DNA of 15,790 nucleotides from an uncultured Eubacteriales bacterium (GTDB lineage: Bacteria; Bacillota; Clostridia; Oscillospirales; CAG-272). Positions within the stretch are counted from its first letter, which is position 1; each line of letters opens with the position of its first letter. The stretch covers positions 1-15,790 of the forward strand of contig USGH01000030.1 of assembly GCA_900554225.1 (NCBI GenBank). Direction: 5' to 3'. Shown piece by piece: positions 1-7,871 of this stretch. Under the pieces are notes generated by a model. That model made no database searches. It was not told the DNA's origin and was given only the letters and a program-made list of their open reading frames with translations. The position numbers and the translations under genes are program-made.

Positions 1-450
1 TACCGGGTGCTTGTGGCGAATGTGGCGGGCTGCGTATTCATGGAGCCGCTTGCCTCCCCGTTTGAGACCATGGATCGGATCCTCCAGCGGGAATCGGGCA
101 GCTATGACCTTGCGGTGTGCGACATCCATGCCGAGGCGACCAGCGAGAAACTGGCGTTCGCACGGTACTTTGACGGCAGACTGGCAGCGATCTGGGGCAC
201 GCACACGCACGTTGCGACCGCGGATGAAACGATCCTCCCGGGCGGCACCGGATACATCACGGATCTGGGCATGTGCGGTTCGCACGCGGGCATTCTCGGG
301 GTCTCCACGGACGCGATCCTGCACAAATATCTCGTAAAGACCCCGGTGCAGTTTCTGCCGGCACAGGGCGAGGAACAGCTCCACGGTGCGCTGTTCACGC
401 TGGAGGAGAGCTCCGGCAAATGCATCGCGGTGGAGCGGATCACCGGGTGA
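1..450 (+). CDS. ymdB: YmdB-family metallophosphoesterase, 3' part only
   Basis: The frame is open from the first base, so the gene starts before the window; 149 codons remain. The family hydrolyses 2',3'-cyclic nucleotides (B. subtilis YmdB) in the cytosol and affects RNA turnover and biofilm choice. Visible signatures are DIHAEATSEK and GTHTHVATAD. Counting from the first codon, His43, His68 and His70 have the same 25 and 27 residue spacing as the metal-ligand histidines 150, 175 and 177 of B. subtilis YmdB. The N-terminal half of the active site lies upstream. The C-terminus is of usual length. A gap of 115 bases separates it from the next gene, with no clear terminator. Family call is secure; the cellular role is inferred. 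Confidence 0.93.
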   Translation, partial: YRVLVANVAGCVFMEPLASPFETMDRILQRESGSYDLAVCDIHAEATSEKLAFARYFDGRLAAIWGTHTHVATADETILPGGTGYITDLGMCGSHAGILGVSTDAILHKYLVKTPVQFLPAQGEEQLHGALFTLEESSGKCIAVERITG

Positions 451-565
451 CGGAGCGATTCCGGCAAAGTGCGCGTATGGATTCCCGTTCCAAACACATC
501 TATCCATCTACCCATATATACCACAATCTTATACTACATAGTCACAGTATCGGAGGTACATCACC

Positions 566-2407
566 ATGAAAATTTCCATGCAGAATATGCGCGGCACAGC
601 GGCAAACTGCGACCGCTATTTTGAGCTGCCGGCAGGCTCGTTTTCCTTTGACGACCGTCTCGCGGGAGAGCTTTCCCGTCTGACGGACATCCAGCTTATG
701 GACACGAAGGTCTGGCGTCTCTTTGTCGATCTGTTCCGCCATCCCGGTGTGGACGACGCAAATTCCGGCTGGCGGTGCGAATACTGGGGCAAGATGATGC
801 GCGGCGCGTGCTTCACGTATCGTGTGACGGGAGATGAAGCCCTGTACGCGGTGCTGGAGGAGACGGTACGCGATATGCTCAGCGCAGAGGATCCGTTCGG
901 CCGCTTCTCCACCTATTCCGTGGACGCGGAATTTCACGGCTGGGACATCTGGGGCAGAAAGTACATCTTACTCGGTATGGAATATTTCGCCGAGATCTGC
1001 CACGATCCCGCCCTTGTGGAAAAGATCGTCACGGCAATGACGCACCATGTCGATTACATGATCGGCAAGCTCGGACGCGAGGAGGACGGCAAGATCAACA
1101 TCGCCAAGGCGACGACGCACTGGGACGGTCTCAACTCCTGCTCCATCATGGAGCCGGTCATGTTCCTCTACAACATCACCGGAGAGGCGCGGTTCCTCGA
1201 TTTTGCGGAGTACATTCTCTCCTTCGGCGGCACGGCAAGCGTCAATCTGTTCGATCTGGCGTATGAGGATCGGATGCCCGTCTCGTCCTACCACGTGACC
1301 AAGGCGTATGAGATGATCTCCTGCTTTGAAGGACTGGCGGAGTACAACAAGGTCAAGCCGTCGGTTCGCCACACCCTCGCCCTCATCCGGTTCGCCAATC
1401 GCGTTCTCGCCGAGGAGCACACCGTCATCGGCTGTCTCGGCTGCAATTTTGAATCCTTCGACTACGCAGCGCGTGAGCAGTTCAACGAGGCGCACCGCGG
1501 GATCATGCAGGAAACCTGCGTAACCGTGACGTGGATGAAGTTCTTATGGCAGCTCTTCCGTCTGACCGGCGAGGCAAAGTACATGGACGCCTTTGAGACC
1601 GCCGCCTACAACGCCATGTCCGCCGCTTTGAAAACGGAGATGGATCCGGAGGACAACGGCGGGGTGCTTCTGCCGATCCACAGCTACAACCCGCTCCGCT
1701 GGGAGGTACGGTATAAGCAGATCGGCGGCAAAATGGACATCTCGCCCGAATCCGTATACGGCTGCTGCGTGTGCATTTCGTCCGCGGGCTTTGCGCTGGA
1801 GGGACTTTGCGCCGCCTGTGTGGACGGGCAGGACAACATCGCCGTCAACCTGTACAGAAACGGCACGGTAAAGACCCCGGCAATCGATTTCGCGATGGAA
1901 ACGTGCTATCCGGAGGAGGATACGGTGCGTGTGCATATCGGTGCGGTGCGGAAGCAGGCTGCGCTGTCCCTGCGGATCCCGGCATGGTCGAAGATCACGC
2001 TCTGCCACGTGAAATCCGCGGACGGCACGGTGGAGAAATACAAAGCGGCAGCCGGCGCATATCTGCGTCTGGAACGCACCTGGCAGGCGGGCGACGAGAT
2101 CACGCTGACCTTTGACATGAATCCGCGCATCATCACCCCGCAGGACTACGATGCAGAAGCGACGGTAACGGATCGGTACGCCATTGCAAGAGGTCCGGTG
2201 GTATTCGCCATCGACGGTGTGGACGACACGGAACCGGTCGTGGTCCCGACGGGCGATCTGGCGTTCCCGGTATCCACGGAGGAAGCGTCTGTTCCCTGTG
2301 TGCAGTCCCTCTGCCTCCCGACCGCAAACGGAAACGTTGTTCTCGTAGACTATGCCTCCGCCGGACAGCTCGACGGGCACAAGGTATCCTGCTGGATCAA
2401 GAAGTGA
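566..2407 (+). CDS. GH127-type glycoside hydrolase (DUF1680; beta-L-arabinofuranosidase-like)
   Basis: This is a 613-residue protein with no signal peptide, so it is probably cytosolic and acts on imported oligosaccharides. The start is set by GGAGG at 552-556, nine bases before ATG. The fold family uses a zinc-bound cysteine nucleophile. Here Glu316-Thr-Cys318 and Cys400-Cys401 match Glu338-x-Cys340 and Cys417-Cys418 of Bifidobacterium HypBA1, and Glu296 in an ESF motif is the likely acid/base (HypBA1 Glu322 sits in GESF). Residues 1-410 would form the alpha/alpha barrel and the rest the beta domains. The usual CCPPN sequence is CCVCISS here, so the protein is a diverged member and its sugar may not be arabinofuranose. 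It sits between ymdB and rbfA with no other sugar genes visible, an unusual place; 59 bases separate it from rbfA and co-transcription is likely. Confidence 0.85.
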   Translation: MKISMQNMRGTAANCDRYFELPAGSFSFDDRLAGELSRLTDIQLMDTKVWRLFVDLFRHPGVDDANSGWRCEYWGKMMRGACFTYRVTGDEALYAVLEETVRDMLSAEDPFGRFSTYSVDAEFHGWDIWGRKYILLGMEYFAEICHDPALVEKIVTAMTHHVDYMIGKLGREEDGKINIAKATTHWDGLNSCSIMEPVMFLYNITGEARFLDFAEYILSFGGTASVNLFDLAYEDRMPVSSYHVTKAYEMISCFEGLAEYNKVKPSVRHTLALIRFANRVLAEEHTVIGCLGCNFESFDYAAREQFNEAHRGIMQETCVTVTWMKFLWQLFRLTGEAKYMDAFETAAYNAMSAALKTEMDPEDNGGVLLPIHSYNPLRWEVRYKQIGGKMDISPESVYGCCVCISSAGFALEGLCAACVDGQDNIAVNLYRNGTVKTPAIDFAMETCYPEEDTVRVHIGAVRKQAALSLRIPAWSKITLCHVKSADGTVEKYKAAAGAYLRLERTWQAGDEITLTFDMNPRIITPQDYDAEATVTDRYAIARGPVVFAIDGVDDTEPVVVPTGDLAFPVSTEEASVPCVQSLCLPTANGNVVLVDYASAGQLDGHKVSCWIKK

Positions 2408-2466
2408 GCCGCGGGGAGCCTTCACCGGACGTAGAATCCGGCTTTACCAATATAGGAGTATCGGAA

Positions 2467-2865
2467 ATGCCAAAATACAGAAAAGACCGCATCAACCGCT
2501 CGGTGGCGGAGGAAATTGCCGCCATCCTGCGGGAGGTGAAAAACCCCGTTGTTGCGGGAACGATGATCTCCGTCACGTCCGCGGATGTGTCGCAGGATCT
2601 CAAATTCGCAAAAATCTACTATTCCGTATTGGGCGACGCGGATGAAAAGGAGCTGAGAAACGCCTTCCGCTCCGCCGCTCCCTTTATCCGGAGCCAGCTT
2701 GCCCACCGTCTCAATCTGCGCATCACGCCGGAGCTGACCTTTGTGCGCGACAACGGAATTGCCCACGGTGCCGAGATCGCCTCGATCCTGCATGGGCTGC
2801 ACGCACAGGACGCGGTGTCCCCCTCAGGCGACGCAGACGACACAGAAACGGAGGCGGGCGAATGA
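2467..2865 (+). CDS. rbfA: 30S ribosome-binding factor A
   Basis: A 132-residue protein that binds the 30S subunit and helps 16S rRNA 5'-end maturation and cold adaptation. The sequence MPKYRKDRINRSVAEEI and the stretch SVTSADVSQDLKFAKIYYSVLG are typical of RbfA and its single KH-like fold. The ATG at 2467 is chosen because AGGAG at 2454-2458 precedes it by eight bases and because family homology starts there; the frame is open further upstream to 2404 but those codons show no family features. The last 20 residues are acidic and low in complexity. It overlaps nrnA by ATGA, so the two are translationally coupled. In most Firmicutes infB is directly upstream; here it is replaced by the GH127 gene. 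Confidence 0.95.
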   Translation: MPKYRKDRINRSVAEEIAAILREVKNPVVAGTMISVTSADVSQDLKFAKIYYSVLGDADEKELRNAFRSAAPFIRSQLAHRLNLRITPELTFVRDNGIAHGAEIASILHGLHAQDAVSPSGDADDTETEAGE

Positions 2866-3911
2866 TGGACAGCGGAAGCACCGTAATGCCGATTGTATAT
2901 CCGGAGATCTCTCTCACGGAAATCTGCGACATTCTGGAGACGGCGGAGAACGTATTGATTCTGACCCACGTAAACCCGGACGGCGACACGATCGGTTCTG
3001 CATACGCGCTGCAATGTCTGGTGGAGGCGATGGGCACACGCGCGCGGGTGATCTGTCCGTCCCCGATCCCGCATCGGCTGGCGTTCCTGATGCACGGCGA
3101 CGGCGATCCCGCATGGTCGGCGGACGAAACGGACAGTGCGGCGGACACGTATGATGTGATCTGCTCCGTGGATGTGGCGTCTCCGATGCAGCTGGGGGAG
3201 CTTGGCTGTCTTTTGTCGGTGGTGGATTTCATGATCGACCACCACGGGACGGGGGAGCCGTTCGCGCCGCACTGGATTGACGAGCACGCGTCGGCCTGCG
3301 GGGAGATGCTCTACGACATCTACTGTGAATTGTCGTCGCGCGGTCATTTTGAGGTTCATCCGGAAGCGGCGCGGCGGATCTACGCGGCGATCGTCTCGGA
3401 CACGGGCAGCTTCAAATTCTCGAACACGACGACAAAGACCCATCTGATCGCGGCAGGGCTGGTGGACGTTATCAACACGGCGGCGGATGGCGGTATGGAC
3501 ACGGCGGCGGTCTGTCGGTCCCTGTTTGGGCAGCGGACCCTCCGGGAAATGCAGGCGCAGGCGTTGGCGATCACGAATCTGCTGCTGTTCTGCGGCGGCA
3601 GGCTCGGTGTGGTGCTGTTCACGGCGGAGATGCTTGCCGCTGCCGGGTTGACCGAGGAGGACATCGGCAATGCGGTAGACACGCCGCGTTCCTTAGAGGG
3701 AGTCCAGATCGGTCTGTCGATCCGCCAGCTGGGGGATACGAACACGTACAAGGTATCCTCCCGTGCGAACGGGGACTACGACTGTGCCGCCGTCTGTGCC
3801 GCATTCGGTGGAGGAGGGCACACCCGTGCCGCCGGATGCACCATCGAAGCCGACACGCCTGCGGATGCTGTTGCCTTGGTGGTTACGGCATTTTCTTCGG
3901 CATTAGAGTAG
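2862..3911 (+). CDS. nrnA: DHH/DHHA1 phosphoesterase, NrnA-like oligoribonuclease / pAp phosphatase
   Basis: A 349-residue cytosolic protein expected to degrade short RNA oligonucleotides or pGpG/pAp with manganese. Motifs in order: H36-x-N-P-D40-G-D42, S-V-D104, I-D126-H127-H128, S-D180-TGSF, and the C-terminal DHHA1 substrate-binding glycine motif GGGGH at 316-320. All expected metal ligands are present. It is about 25-35 residues longer than B. subtilis NrnA, partly from the N-terminal extension before Tyr13. The first ATG overlaps the rbfA stop (ATGA); a second ATG at 2865 is possible. Pairing with rbfA is a common Firmicute arrangement. A family-1 repeat starts right at its stop codon. 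Whether the main substrate is oligoRNA, pAp or a cyclic dinucleotide product cannot be told from sequence. Confidence 0.92.
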   Translation: MMDSGSTVMPIVYPEISLTEICDILETAENVLILTHVNPDGDTIGSAYALQCLVEAMGTRARVICPSPIPHRLAFLMHGDGDPAWSADETDSAADTYDVICSVDVASPMQLGELGCLLSVVDFMIDHHGTGEPFAPHWIDEHASACGEMLYDIYCELSSRGHFEVHPEAARRIYAAIVSDTGSFKFSNTTTKTHLIAAGLVDVINTAADGGMDTAAVCRSLFGQRTLREMQAQALAITNLLLFCGGRLGVVLFTAEMLAAAGLTEEDIGNAVDTPRSLEGVQIGLSIRQLGDTNTYKVSSRANGDYDCAAVCAAFGGGGHTRAAGCTIEADTPADAVALVVTAFSSALE

Positions 3912-3995
3912 GGGGACGCGAGGAGAACGGTCGCTTTTAAAAAAGCTCCGCAAAACTTTTATACTGGGATGGGGATGGGATTTTGTTTGTGCAAG
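3905..3995 (+). repeat. Family-1 repeat, copy 1 (3' of nrnA)
   Basis: The repeat begins at the nrnA stop with GGGGGACGCGAGGAGAACG, continues into the A/T hairpin GCTTTT-AA-AAAAGC at about 3933-3946, then the conserved AAAACTTTTATACTGGGATG tail and TTTGTGCAAGTCC (ends near 3995). It shares order and motifs with copies at 8456, 8940 (minus), 9369, 13680 and 13866 (minus). It is in the sense direction of nrnA and may serve as a 3'-end element or terminator. Confidence 0.75.
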
Positions 3996-4011
3996 TCCGA
4001 TTGCTTCTCAA

Positions 4012-4158
4012 TATGCGTTGTCCGTTTCCTGAGAAGATCGTTCGCGAGCGGCTCACCGAATTTAGCTTGCTAAATTCCGTGATCCGCCTTCTACGGGGAG
4101 TGATTGCTGGATACAGTTCCGGGTGCTTTCCGGTATGCGTTGTCCGTTTTCTGAGAAG
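4012..4158 (+). repeat. Direct repeat pair with a palindrome in the truB leader
   Basis: The 25-base sequences at 4012-4036 and 4134-4158 differ at one position (TATGCGTTGTCCG then TTT followed by C or T, CTGAGAAG), a period of 122 bases. Weaker similarity runs on for about 20 more bases (both reach an AGCGG). Between them lies an 8-bp palindrome with a 4-base loop at 4058-4077, GAATTTAG-CTTG-CTAAATTC. No gene is credible in 3912-4235. The role is unknown. Confidence 0.7.
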
Positions 4159-4185
4159 GATGCGTTTGCCAGCGGTTACAGAGGG

Positions 4186-4212
4186 CTGTTTTTCGCGAAA
4201 GCCCCTTTTCCA
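4186..4212 (+). terminator. Possible hairpin terminator or attenuator before truB
   Basis: GGGCT and AGCCC pair around an inner TTCGCGAA, followed by a short CCTTTTCC. It lies 24 bases before the truB start. The T-run is weak, so this may be a leader structure rather than a working terminator. Confidence 0.35.
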
Positions 4213-4235
4213 CACATTAGATTGGAGATTCGCCT

Positions 4236-5243
4236 ATGTCCAGATCCAAGCCCTCGGCGGTGTCGGGGATCCTCATTGTAAACAAGCACGCCGGTGTTAC
4301 CTCGCACCGGATCATCTCGATCTGTCGGCGGCTATACCAGACGACGCAGGTCGGGCACACGGGAACGCTGGATCCGCTGGCGACCGGGGTATTGCCGATC
4401 CTGATCGGGCGTGCCGTCAAAGCGTCGGAGTATGTGATGGCGGGAGAAAAGCGGTATATTGCGACCTTACGGCTCGGTCTGACCACGGACACGGAGGATG
4501 TGACGGGCGAGGTGCAATCGGTCTCGGACGAGATTCCGTGCTATCGGGAGGTAGCATCGGTCTGTGCGCGCTTTATCGGTCCGCAGACGCAGGTGCCGCC
4601 GATGTATTCCGCGGTGAAGATCGACGGGAGAAAGCTCGTGGATCTGGCGCGGGAGGGCAAGGAGATCGACCGCACGCCCCGGGAGATCGCGGTACAATCG
4701 ATCCGCCTCGCACCGGGTACGGCACCGGAATCGTATGACCGCACGCCGCCGGAGCCCGCAGACGGATTTTCCGCAGCGGTAGAACCGGATACCGCGATCT
4801 ATCGGGAATACACGCTCGACATTGTCTGCTCGAAGGGGACGTACATCCGCACGCTATGCGCCGACATCGGGAAAATGCTTGGCTGCGGCGGTGCGATGGC
4901 GACCCTGTGTCGGGTACGGAGCGGCAGCTACACCTTAGACGGTGCGTACACGACGGATGCGCTGAACACGCTCGATTACGAAACGCTGCTCACCCTGCCG
5001 GAGCCGGTGGAAACGCTCTTTTACGCGCTGCCGGAGGTCTACGTGAACGACTTTTTCCGGAAGCTGGTGGTAAGCGGCACCCCGCTCTATCAGAAGAAGC
5101 TGCACGTTTCGGTCGCTCCGGGCAGTCTGATACGGCTGAAAACGCGCACGGAATCCGGCGGACAGTTTTTCGCCCTCGGCAAGGCGGACACGGACGAATC
5201 CGGCGACGCGGTGATCCGGCTGGAGAAGCTGTTTATTCTATGA
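4236..5243 (+). CDS. truB: tRNA pseudouridine-55 synthase
   Basis: A 335-residue cytosolic enzyme that converts U55 in the T-loop of tRNAs to pseudouridine. The catalytic motif GHTGTLDPLATGVLP carries the nucleophile Asp46 (Asp48 in E. coli). The RYIATLRLGLTTDTEDVTGEV stretch (from Tyr73 region) and the CSKGTYIRTLCADIG stretch are family signatures; residues from about 255 form the small C-terminal PUA-like part. A TTGGAGA ribosome site lies near 4223. It is somewhat longer than the usual 300 residues, with an insert around 155-185 (TAPESYDRTPPEPADG). It follows nrnA as in other Firmicutes but is set apart by a 324-base repeat-bearing gap, so it may have its own promoter. It overlaps the next gene by ATGA. 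Confidence 0.96.
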   Translation: MSRSKPSAVSGILIVNKHAGVTSHRIISICRRLYQTTQVGHTGTLDPLATGVLPILIGRAVKASEYVMAGEKRYIATLRLGLTTDTEDVTGEVQSVSDEIPCYREVASVCARFIGPQTQVPPMYSAVKIDGRKLVDLAREGKEIDRTPREIAVQSIRLAPGTAPESYDRTPPEPADGFSAAVEPDTAIYREYTLDIVCSKGTYIRTLCADIGKMLGCGGAMATLCRVRSGSYTLDGAYTTDALNTLDYETLLTLPEPVETLFYALPEVYVNDFFRKLVVSGTPLYQKKLHVSVAPGSLIRLKTRTESGGQFFALGKADTDESGDAVIRLEKLFIL

Positions 5244-5647
5244 GGAAGCCTATGAAACCGAAAAAGAAAACCACACAAAATATCCCCTCCGCTGTGCAGA
5301 CGCCGGAGGAAAAGTGCCGCAGCCGGTATCTGTTCGGTGCGCTCGGGCAGATTCTGTACGCAATGCCGTCGCTTGCACTCGTCGGGATGATCTACGTCAT
5401 GGGTGCCGCGCTGCCGGGCTTGATCGCCGCCGTGGTCACTGTACTCATGGGAATCGCCGTCGGATTTGCCGCACTGACCTGCATGAAGAAAAACCGGGGT
5501 CGGATGCTGCTTTCCGCGCTGTGCTTTGCCGCCGTTGTGCCGCACGCCATATCCCTGCTCCTGCTGGGCGGCTGGTACGCGATCCTGCTGCCGGCGTTTC
5601 TCCTGGATATGCTCCTTTTGAGCGGAATGAAAGCGGTCGGGAAATAA
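5240..5647 (+). CDS. Small four-helix membrane protein, unknown function
   Basis: A 135-residue protein whose ATG overlaps the truB stop (ATGA); GGAGAAG within the truB end can serve as ribosome site. A second ATG at 5252 is also possible. The N-terminus is strongly basic (KPKKK) and cytosolic, followed by hydrophobic segments at about 31-55, 58-80, 89-110 and 111-130. A short KKNRGR loop between the second and third segments fits the positive-inside rule. I do not recognise the family. In many Firmicutes ribF follows truB; here this gene takes that place and a terminator follows. Coupling to truB implies co-expression, not shared function. Confidence 0.75.
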   Translation: MRKPMKPKKKTTQNIPSAVQTPEEKCRSRYLFGALGQILYAMPSLALVGMIYVMGAALPGLIAAVVTVLMGIAVGFAALTCMKKNRGRMLLSALCFAAVVPHAISLLLLGGWYAILLPAFLLDMLLLSGMKAVGK

Positions 5648-5658
5648 ATACGTAATCG

Positions 5659-5700
5659 AAAAAACGCCGGAGTCCTTTTGCGGATTCCGACGTTTTTTTT
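5659..5700. terminator. Bidirectional intrinsic terminator
   Basis: A 17-position stem (one mismatch, one G-T pair) around the loop TTTTGC, with an A-run on the left and eight Ts on the right. It lies between the convergent truB block and the minus-strand secreted-protein gene (stop at 5740) and would serve both. Confidence 0.9.
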
Positions 5701-5739
5701 ATGCGATTTTGAATCGGTGCCGTAGAGCCGCCGGTGGGA

Positions 5740-7491
5740 TCATCCCGCTTCGCCAACGGATCGCCAGTTTAAGCCGTAGTCGTCGCGGATGGTGGTGTCG
5801 TCCCGGACGAAGAGAGCGTCCTCGACGTTGACGTTGCCGCTGCCGAAGCCGTAGCTTGCCATATCGTCGCTGTACGCGCCGCGGTAGACTGCCACGTGGA
5901 TGTGTGCGCCGGAGGAATTGCCCATGGTGCCGCTCTGGTAGAAGTATTCGCCCTGGGTCAGCACCCGTCCGACGGTCAGGTCGGAAATATCGTTGTCGTG
6001 CATGAACAGCACCGTCATATAGTCGTAGCTGCCGTCCGCGTAACGCACCTTATCCGTACTCTGGATCCACACGCCGTTGCAGGTGGTCTCTCCCGGATCG
6101 ACGCGCACGACCTTGGCGTTGAACGGCGCGAATGCCATGCCGTTGGTCGGCTGAATGTCGAGGGCGTTCTGCTTCTGGTGGGAATATTCGTCGTAGGCAC
6201 CCTGCGTCACCGACATCGTCTGACACGGGAACAGAGCGAGATCCCGTCCCGCACCGTCGATGATGCCCATTTTCTCAATGATCCACGACTGACCCGCCGT
6301 CTCGGACGCGCTGTAGGTGAGATTTGTGCCGTTCGCGGTCAGGATGCGCTGTCCCTCCGCGGTCTGTGCGACAAAGGTCCACACGCCGTCCACGGTTCCC
6401 TGCACGGAAAATTCAAGCGCATTTTTTGAGGTGGTCTGGTAGATCGCCGCAGAGCCGTTCTGACCGATCCCCAGTGCGCGATGGAAGCCGCCGCGGGAAC
6501 AGGCCGCGTACAGGAGGTAGGTTCCGCGTTCGGTGCGCTCCAGGCGGAAGGATTGGCTCACGTCGCCCGTCGCGTTCCAGAGACAGACCCCCAGTCCCTC
6601 ATAATCGCGATTGGGGCCGTCCGCCAGCACGTTCAGAACCATGGGGGTCGTATCGTTCCCCGCCTGCCGGATCGTATAGTAGCCGTCGGGAATGATCCAC
6701 TCCGCGCGATAGCCGACCTTGTCCATAAAGGAAGCCGTTTCCGCCGGATCGTTGCTCCAGAGCAGGAACACCGCGTCCGTGTACGAGAGGAATCCGCTTT
6801 CCACGAGAACCTCGGAGAGCATTTTGTCGCTGTTTTTCCGTCCGGCGCGCAGGGTATTGTACATGGCAACGACCGAGTCGCCTCTGGTAAACGGATCGTC
6901 CGCGCTGTTTTCACACAGTCCCATCGCACAAGCGAGGAGGGACGCCGTATCGAGCCGGAAATCCGCGTTCATCCGGTAGCCGAGGGCATAGAGCATATAG
7001 GACATAAAGGTGTCCGGCGTACAGGGATCCCCCGTGCGGAAACGATTGTCGGGTGTGGTCTCGGTCAGCCCGTTCTGGTACAGAATGCCGATATAGCCGC
7101 TTGCCCAATCCGGCACGTCCGTATAGGGATGGGAATAGGCACCGGTATTTGCCGCCGCCTCCATGCCCATGAGACGCACCGCCATGACCGCGCCTTCGAG
7201 CCGGGTGAGGTCGCGATGGAGGTCAAAGGTGACGCTGCCTGTCGCCGTAGTGCCTGTCCCGGTGATGAGATCGAGGTAGTACAGCCGCATTGCCGCATCG
7301 TCCTCAGACAAAGCGGCACCGGAGCGGATCACGGAATGGATCGCACTCGGTACCTGGATCCCGAGCCGCGGCGTAAGGTTGGAGATCACCGGTGCGGCGG
7401 AGAGCGGCAGGATCAATGCGCAGGCAAGGGTCATCGACAAGAGGGTGTGCTTACAAAAATGTCCCGCGCGGGAACGGAAAGAATACTGCAA
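5740..7491 (-). CDS. Secreted SLH / ricin-like / M23 (LytM-type) cell-wall protein
   Basis: A 583-residue exported protein. The signal peptide covers about 1-33 (basic start, then a hydrophobic run ending LPLSAA). Residues 65-220 hold degenerate S-layer-homology repeats (RDLTRLEGAVMAVRLMG, YTDVPDWASGYIGILYQNGL, DPFTRGDSVVAMYNTL), which bind secondary wall polymer. Residues 262-410 resemble a ricin-type beta-trefoil (GYYTIRQAGN, SFRLERTERGTYLL, QSWIIEK). Residues 430-560 form an M23 fold with likely zinc ligands His438, Asp445 and His530-x-His532, so peptidoglycan endopeptidase activity is likely. The start is TTG at 7491, supported by AGGAGG at 7502-7507, ten bases away; an internal ATG (Met20) would cut into the signal peptide. 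It is monocistronic with a consensus promoter. Confidence 0.88.
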   Translation of the reverse strand: MQYSFRSRAGHFCKHTLLSMTLACALILPLSAAPVISNLTPRLGIQVPSAIHSVIRSGAALSEDDAAMRLYYLDLITGTGTTATGSVTFDLHRDLTRLEGAVMAVRLMGMEAAANTGAYSHPYTDVPDWASGYIGILYQNGLTETTPDNRFRTGDPCTPDTFMSYMLYALGYRMNADFRLDTASLLACAMGLCENSADDPFTRGDSVVAMYNTLRAGRKNSDKMLSEVLVESGFLSYTDAVFLLWSNDPAETASFMDKVGYRAEWIIPDGYYTIRQAGNDTTPMVLNVLADGPNRDYEGLGVCLWNATGDVSQSFRLERTERGTYLLYAACSRGGFHRALGIGQNGSAAIYQTTSKNALEFSVQGTVDGVWTFVAQTAEGQRILTANGTNLTYSASETAGQSWIIEKMGIIDGAGRDLALFPCQTMSVTQGAYDEYSHQKQNALDIQPTNGMAFAPFNAKVVRVDPGETTCNGVWIQSTDKVRYADGSYDYMTVLFMHDNDISDLTVGRVLTQGEYFYQSGTMGNSSGAHIHVAVYRGAYSDDMASYGFGSGNVNVEDALFVRDDTTIRDDYGLNWRSVGEAG

Positions 7492-7550
7492 AATAAAATA
7501 GCCTCCTCTGAGGGATACGATAGCGATTTATACGTTATCCTATAAAGATA

Positions 7551-7590
7551 CATAAGGGAATCCCCGCACAGCCGCAGAGTTTCCCTTATG
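7551..7590. promoter_or_regulatory. Dyad over the transcription start (possible operator or 5' stem-loop)
   Basis: Perfect 10-bp inverted repeat, CATAAGGGAA at 7551-7560 and TTCCCTTATG at 7581-7590, separated by 20 bases. It begins three bases downstream of the -10 hexamer and spans the expected +1. The half-site centres are 30 bases apart, about three helical turns, as expected for a dimeric repressor or looped site; an RNA stem at the 5' end is the alternative. Confidence 0.65.
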
Positions 7591-7592
7591 AT

Positions 7593-7621
7593 ATTATAGC
7601 GTATTTTTATCCGTTCGTCAA
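7593..7621 (-). promoter_or_regulatory. Sigma-A promoter for the SLH/M23 gene
   Basis: On the minus strand, -35 TTGACG (7616-7621), a 17-base spacer and a perfect -10 TATAAT (7593-7598). Transcription should start near 7586, giving a leader of about 95 bases. Confidence 0.88.
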
Positions 7622-7803
7622 GGGCTTGTTGCAGATTTTATGTGATTTTCCCCGAAAAATCGACAAAAGGCTACCGCTAAATCATCGGTATGGTAAATAT
7701 TTCCCGCAATCCTCCCTTCACCCGCACCGACCGCCGGCCGCGCGTTCCGGAAAGGCAGAACCGCCCCACAGCAACAAAATCCGCCGGAATTCGCAGAATA
7801 CAA

Positions 7804-7832
7804 TTGACTTCCCCGCGCTTTGGTGCTATAAT
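7804..7832 (+). promoter_or_regulatory. Sigma-A promoter for pduL
   Basis: -35 TTGACT (7804-7809), 17-base spacer, perfect -10 TATAAT (7827-7832). The start should lie near 7839, leaving a short leader of about 33 bases before the pduL ATG. The stretch 7622-7800 between the two divergent promoters shows no gene, only a short GATTTT/AAAATC stem near 7644-7662. Confidence 0.88.
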
Positions 7833-7871
7833 ATCCTTGCAATCTTATGCAAAAATCAAAGGAGTCTCATT

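Noticed and set aside
500..540. Promoter before the GH127 gene (TATACT at 530-535)
   Set aside because: The -10 is acceptable but no -35 match lies at a suitable distance; too weak to annotate.
2404..2466. Upstream in-frame start for RbfA giving 153 residues
   Set aside because: The extra 21 residues have no family similarity, and a good ribosome site supports the ATG at 2467.
3983..4738. A 251-codon plus-strand frame from the truB leader into truB
   Set aside because: It overlaps truB in another frame, lacks a ribosome site and has no recognisable motif.
6481..7545. A long open frame on the plus strand across the SLH/M23 gene (354 codons)
   Set aside because: It is antisense to a gene with signal peptide, domains, promoter and ribosome site; the translation is rich in Arg, His and Gly with no family features, as expected of a shadow in GC-rich DNA.
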